Source: Bdellovibrio svalbardensis
GTDB taxonomy: Bacteria > Bdellovibrionota > Bdellovibrionia > Bdellovibrionales > Bdellovibrionaceae
Assembly (NCBI RefSeq): GCF_029531655.1
Contig: NZ_JANRMI010000004.1
Coordinates: forward strand, 62,001-126,000
DNA: 64,000 nt
Direction of reading: 5' to 3'
The notes below the pieces were generated by a model. That model made no database searches and was not told the origin of the DNA. It saw only the letters and a program-made list of their open reading frames with translations. Positions 60,967 through 64,000 of this stretch are shown one piece after another. The first letter of the stretch is position 1; each line of letters starts with the position of its first letter. The position numbers and the translations under genes were made by a program.

Positions 60967-63042
60967 ATGAAAAGATTAAAACATTTAAGATCAAATAGTG
61001 GATTTACGCTGGTTGAAATACTCATCGCCCTAAGCCTATTCGGCATGTTGACGAGCGGGATCATGACTATGAATACTTGGCTCAACAACTCTGTAGCTAC
61101 GGAAGCCTCAAAAGTGGATCGTGACATTGAAAACACTGAAATGCTGAAGCTGGTCACTCAACCCCTGTATTTCGGGTCTCTTCAAGACTTTCCAGAAAAC
61201 GAACAACTTGCACAATGCATGAAAATCGACACGCGAGAGTGCAATACCGACACCGATTACAAATTAATACCATTCAATTTAACAACTAAAACAAAAATGT
61301 TTTTGGCCAGCACAACAAACGAATCTGGAAATATTAAAAATGAACTGACCTTTCGAGTTCATTGTCCAGAAAACAAAACATTCTGTGATCGCGCCTCCTA
61401 CTATACTGTCACGGTCAAAACATTTATTAACTATTTAAGCTTCAAGTCCGCATTGGTTGAAAAGAAAGGAGTGGTGACTCCAGATTTCACCAATGTCGTC
61501 ACTTACGTACCAGACAACACCGTCGCTTCCGGTCGACCAATCAACGTCGTTTTGTTTGTTGATAACTCTAACAGCATGGTCTTTGCCAAGGACCAAATCA
61601 AATCCGCGTTGGAAGCCTTATTAAACAAACTCTCCACCATGAATGTCACAGTCGGTCTGTATCCCTTAGTTACGCCATACACCTCCACGGCAAACCGATA
61701 CTATTTAGATACAAATGGAAACCAAATCACGACCATGCCCCCCTATCCGTATCCCGGCAATTTTACATACTATGAACTCTATTCAGTAGCGGGTAGTTGG
61801 CGAAACTACAAATCGTCATTCAATCCCACCTCCTACATAACGAATTATCCTGAAGGGGCAAATGCTGTATTTCCGTTTTTGACTTCGGATGATACCAGTT
61901 TAAGAACTAGCAAACTAGACTCTATGAAAAATCTCGTTGAGTCGTATTTTAATTACCCTACAACTTCATCATTGGACACTCCTCTTTGCTCCTTGATAAG
62001 ATACCTTGAGACACCACAAAGCCCTTCTCCATTTTCAATGGATCAATTTACACCTACCGCATTTTTTATAATTTCAAATGAGGACGATGAAACTGACTTC
62101 AACCTCGCCTGGTTTCAAAATGGCTCTTGCCTAAAAGGTTATTTAATGAAGTGGACCGTTTCACCAACGACCTATAATTATTGGGGCAGAAACCAACAGA
62201 AGGTATTTAACTTCTCTGCAAACGTTCTTTTGGATGGAGCTCCTGCGACCCTAAATGCTCTTTTTTCTACCAGCACATCGTATGATAGCAAATACATCAA
62301 TGGTGATTCTTGCGATGCCGATATCGCAACCATGAACTCCGCAGCAGCGGAAAAAATGATTTCTCAGACAGTAGCTACAAGCTATCCTAACTATAAATAT
62401 ATTCCAGGCAGCGGTTTTACATTAACTAAATGCCTTGTCCAAACCCCTTACTTCATAATTAAGCTGGGACTTCCCAGCCCCGATGCAACCATTTGCCCAG
62501 CCTTTGAATCTTCAAACCCACCATCTTCAAGCTACATCCCGGGATCATGCTACGAACGTTACGATAACATAGGCACGCAGGGCGGGAGCGTTCAAAGCTA
62601 TCCTCTGATGCCGGGAATTTCGAATCCCGTTGATGCCGCATACAAATCCATTCAAGATCATTTAAACTTAGCAAATGTTCTTTACATACCCATAGTACAC
62701 ACTGACGCCACGACCTGCACTCTTACTCCGGGCTCCCAAGTGGGAACCCGCTATATGGCCCTCGGCAACAAACCGGGAATCAACTCCAAACCAATACCAA
62801 TTTGCAGCCCAGACTATTCAGCACACTTAAGTAAACTTGACCAGTGGATTGCGGATTTTGCAGCCAATGATCTGCAATTGTCACCTTCCGTTGCGGCGAA
62901 CTTCAGCTCAGTCGAATTATCTCGAAATGGAGCCACGATCACTCTGACCTCGAATGTGGATTTTTCACTCGTGGGCACGACTCTTTCTTTCAAGCCAGGA
63001 ATACTCCAGCCCAACGATGTCATACGGGTTTACTTAAAGTAA
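60967..63042 (+). CDS. Prepilin fused to a von Willebrand A domain (minor-pilin adhesin)
   Basis: This is a 691-residue protein. Residues 1-40 are a type IV prepilin leader and helix: NSGFTLVEILIALSLFG, with cleavage after Gly12 and Glu at mature position 5. Residues 133-140 repeat the CP-x5-C module of its neighbours (FRVHCPENKTFCDRASYY). From about 192, PINVVLFVDNSNSM gives a MIDAS motif D-x-S-x-S at 199-203, so a metal-dependent von Willebrand A domain follows, with long Tyr/Ser-rich inserts to about 630. A small beta domain ends it (SRNGATITLTSNVDFSLVG). By comparison with pilus-tip VWA proteins such as PilY1, I infer a tip adhesin. It follows the PilX-like gene by 10 bases. Confidence 0.8.
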   Translation: MKRLKHLRSNSGFTLVEILIALSLFGMLTSGIMTMNTWLNNSVATEASKVDRDIENTEMLKLVTQPLYFGSLQDFPENEQLAQCMKIDTRECNTDTDYKLIPFNLTTKTKMFLASTTNESGNIKNELTFRVHCPENKTFCDRASYYTVTVKTFINYLSFKSALVEKKGVVTPDFTNVVTYVPDNTVASGRPINVVLFVDNSNSMVFAKDQIKSALEALLNKLSTMNVTVGLYPLVTPYTSTANRYYLDTNGNQITTMPPYPYPGNFTYYELYSVAGSWRNYKSSFNPTSYITNYPEGANAVFPFLTSDDTSLRTSKLDSMKNLVESYFNYPTTSSLDTPLCSLIRYLETPQSPSPFSMDQFTPTAFFIISNEDDETDFNLAWFQNGSCLKGYLMKWTVSPTTYNYWGRNQQKVFNFSANVLLDGAPATLNALFSTSTSYDSKYINGDSCDADIATMNSAAAEKMISQTVATSYPNYKYIPGSGFTLTKCLVQTPYFIIKLGLPSPDATICPAFESSNPPSSSYIPGSCYERYDNIGTQGGSVQSYPLMPGISNPVDAAYKSIQDHLNLANVLYIPIVHTDATTCTLTPGSQVGTRYMALGNKPGINSKPIPICSPDYSAHLSKLDQWIADFAANDLQLSPSVAANFSSVELSRNGATITLTSNVDFSLVGTTLSFKPGILQPNDVIRVYLK

Positions 63043-63043
63043 C

Positions 63044-63949
63044 ATGAACAACAAAGGCTTCACCCTTTTAGAAATTATAATATGCATAGCTCTTATGGGA
63101 GTTGTCGCATTGATCATAATGGTTCCGCAGTTGGAAATTCAAAAGCATTATAAAACAAATGAAAATAAAATATCTCGAGTTCTGGAAAACCAAAATTTAC
63201 AGCTCAAGATCACGTCTACTGATTTTTTATTAGAAAAAAGCGCGAAAGTCAGTCCTATTAACGACAGCTTATGTCCCTGCGTGATAGGCGGAAAAATGCA
63301 ATCGGGGGGAGTCAATATTTGCGTTAAGAACATATGCACCGCAAATATTGCCACAGACTTTACATTCTATGATAGCTCCGCAAATCCCCTTACAGCTTTG
63401 GCCGGGCCTACGACAGCACCTGTATACTATGACCTAATAGGCGCTCCCTGCAGTCCTGACCCAAACAAGAACATCACTTGTGCCTATCAGTCCTCCGTTA
63501 AATTCACCGCTCATTGCCCTGGAAACTTGCCATCCTGTGACCATGCAGACTACCTCGCCATAGAACTCTCACTAACGCCCGTAGGAACACAATTTTTCTC
63601 TGAAAGCAAAAAGGTATTTATCTATCCCGTCAACCTGAACTATCAACCCTTTATTGCACCAATCCCCAATCAAACTTTGCCGCTTCCCTTTGACAAAAAA
63701 ATTCCCATCAACGCAAACTCCGGCGATGCCTCTGAAAGTCAAAACTTCATTTTTGAAACTTGTAGCAGCTCTGATACGAGTATTGTTGAAATCCATTGCT
63801 ATAAATTCATTAACTCCATAGGGCAAATCATACTCACACCTAAATCCGCAGGCGTGGCCAAAATCTCCCTACAAATCAATGATGGCGGACTTGAGAACAA
63901 TCTTTCTCAAGTCTTCACTTTTGACGCCACCGCGGAATCTTCCCCGTAA
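63044..63949 (+). CDS. Prepilin-like minor pilin with CP-x5-C module and Ig-like end
   Basis: This is a 301-residue type IV prepilin: NNKGFTLLEIIICIALMGVV, cleavage after Gly5 and Glu at mature position 5. The mid region has CPCVIGG, NICVKNIC and FTAHCPGNLPSCDHADYLAI with the CP-x5-C module at 158-165, the same positions as in the PilX-like protein. The end (about 199-301, SESQNFIFETCSSSDTSIVE, then LQINDGGLENN) is an Ig-like domain paralogous to that of the first gene. It starts one base after the VWA gene's stop. With the two upstream genes it forms a set of minor pilins. The core pilus machine is not in the window. Confidence 0.78.
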   Translation: MNNKGFTLLEIIICIALMGVVALIIMVPQLEIQKHYKTNENKISRVLENQNLQLKITSTDFLLEKSAKVSPINDSLCPCVIGGKMQSGGVNICVKNICTANIATDFTFYDSSANPLTALAGPTTAPVYYDLIGAPCSPDPNKNITCAYQSSVKFTAHCPGNLPSCDHADYLAIELSLTPVGTQFFSESKKVFIYPVNLNYQPFIAPIPNQTLPLPFDKKIPINANSGDASESQNFIFETCSSSDTSIVEIHCYKFINSIGQIILTPKSAGVAKISLQINDGGLENNLSQVFTFDATAESSP

Positions 63950-64000
63950 ATTTGCGCTAGCTTTCGACGAATTTCAGACCAAGAATTCCGCCGACGATCA

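Overview
The window is a gene-dense bacterial chromosome segment on which I see no rRNA, tRNA, insertion sequence, phage gene or CRISPR array. It most likely comes from a Bdellovibrio-like predator (Bdellovibrionota). The pointers are a mevalonate pathway in a Gram-negative cell, many secreted and outer-membrane proteins of no obvious family, a fatty acid cis/trans isomerase, and palindromic repeats between genes. The genus is an inference from gene content.

Positions 1-17794 are mostly envelope glycan genes. First come a cut-off glycosyltransferase, a WecA-like initiating transferase, an O-antigen ligase-like protein, a second glycosyltransferase and an acyltransferase. Next are an MBOAT plus SGNH O-acetylation pair, an LTA-synthase-like phosphoglycerol transferase and a GT-C glycosyltransferase. 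An orphan ribbon-helix-helix antitoxin-like gene is translationally coupled to a sugar dehydratase. The block ends with a compact set resembling the E. coli phage N4 receptor glycan system: an NfrB-like synthase, a small outer-membrane barrel, a DUF2334-like periplasmic protein and, divergently, wecB.

Positions 17883-30277 hold the pstSCAB phosphate transporter with a divergent PAS histidine kinase, a Fur-family regulator, an EI24/CysZ-like protein, a histidine phosphatase, cti and an AI-2E-type exporter. At 30292-32602 a TonB-dependent receptor that looks like a siderophore receptor lies under a clear TPP riboswitch, so it is more likely a thiamin receptor. Positions 32759-38309 carry pheS-pheT-ihfA-merR and rsmG.

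Positions 38394-49649 hold a TPR protein with a C-terminal winged helix, an rRNA/tRNA methyltransferase, an AlkD-like gene broken at a T8 tract, an ABC exporter, a two-component pair, an FtsH-type protease and a three-domain fusion (phosphoribosyltransferase, dienelactone-hydrolase-like, erythromycin-esterase-like). Positions 49790-55739 form one long minus-strand run in which rpmI and rplT are followed by five mevalonate-pathway genes (fni, HMG-CoA reductase, a phosphomevalonate-kinase-like gene, mvaD, mevalonate kinase). HMG-CoA synthase is not in the window. Positions 55918-57638 are a DUF3443/DUF2844 pair.

Positions 58272-63949 hold an esterase, a small cysteine-rich secreted protein and three tightly packed minor-pilin genes. 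One of these fuses a prepilin N-terminus to a von Willebrand A domain, and all three share a short CP-x5-C module. This pilin set and the NfrB-like cluster are the best candidates for poorly described systems.
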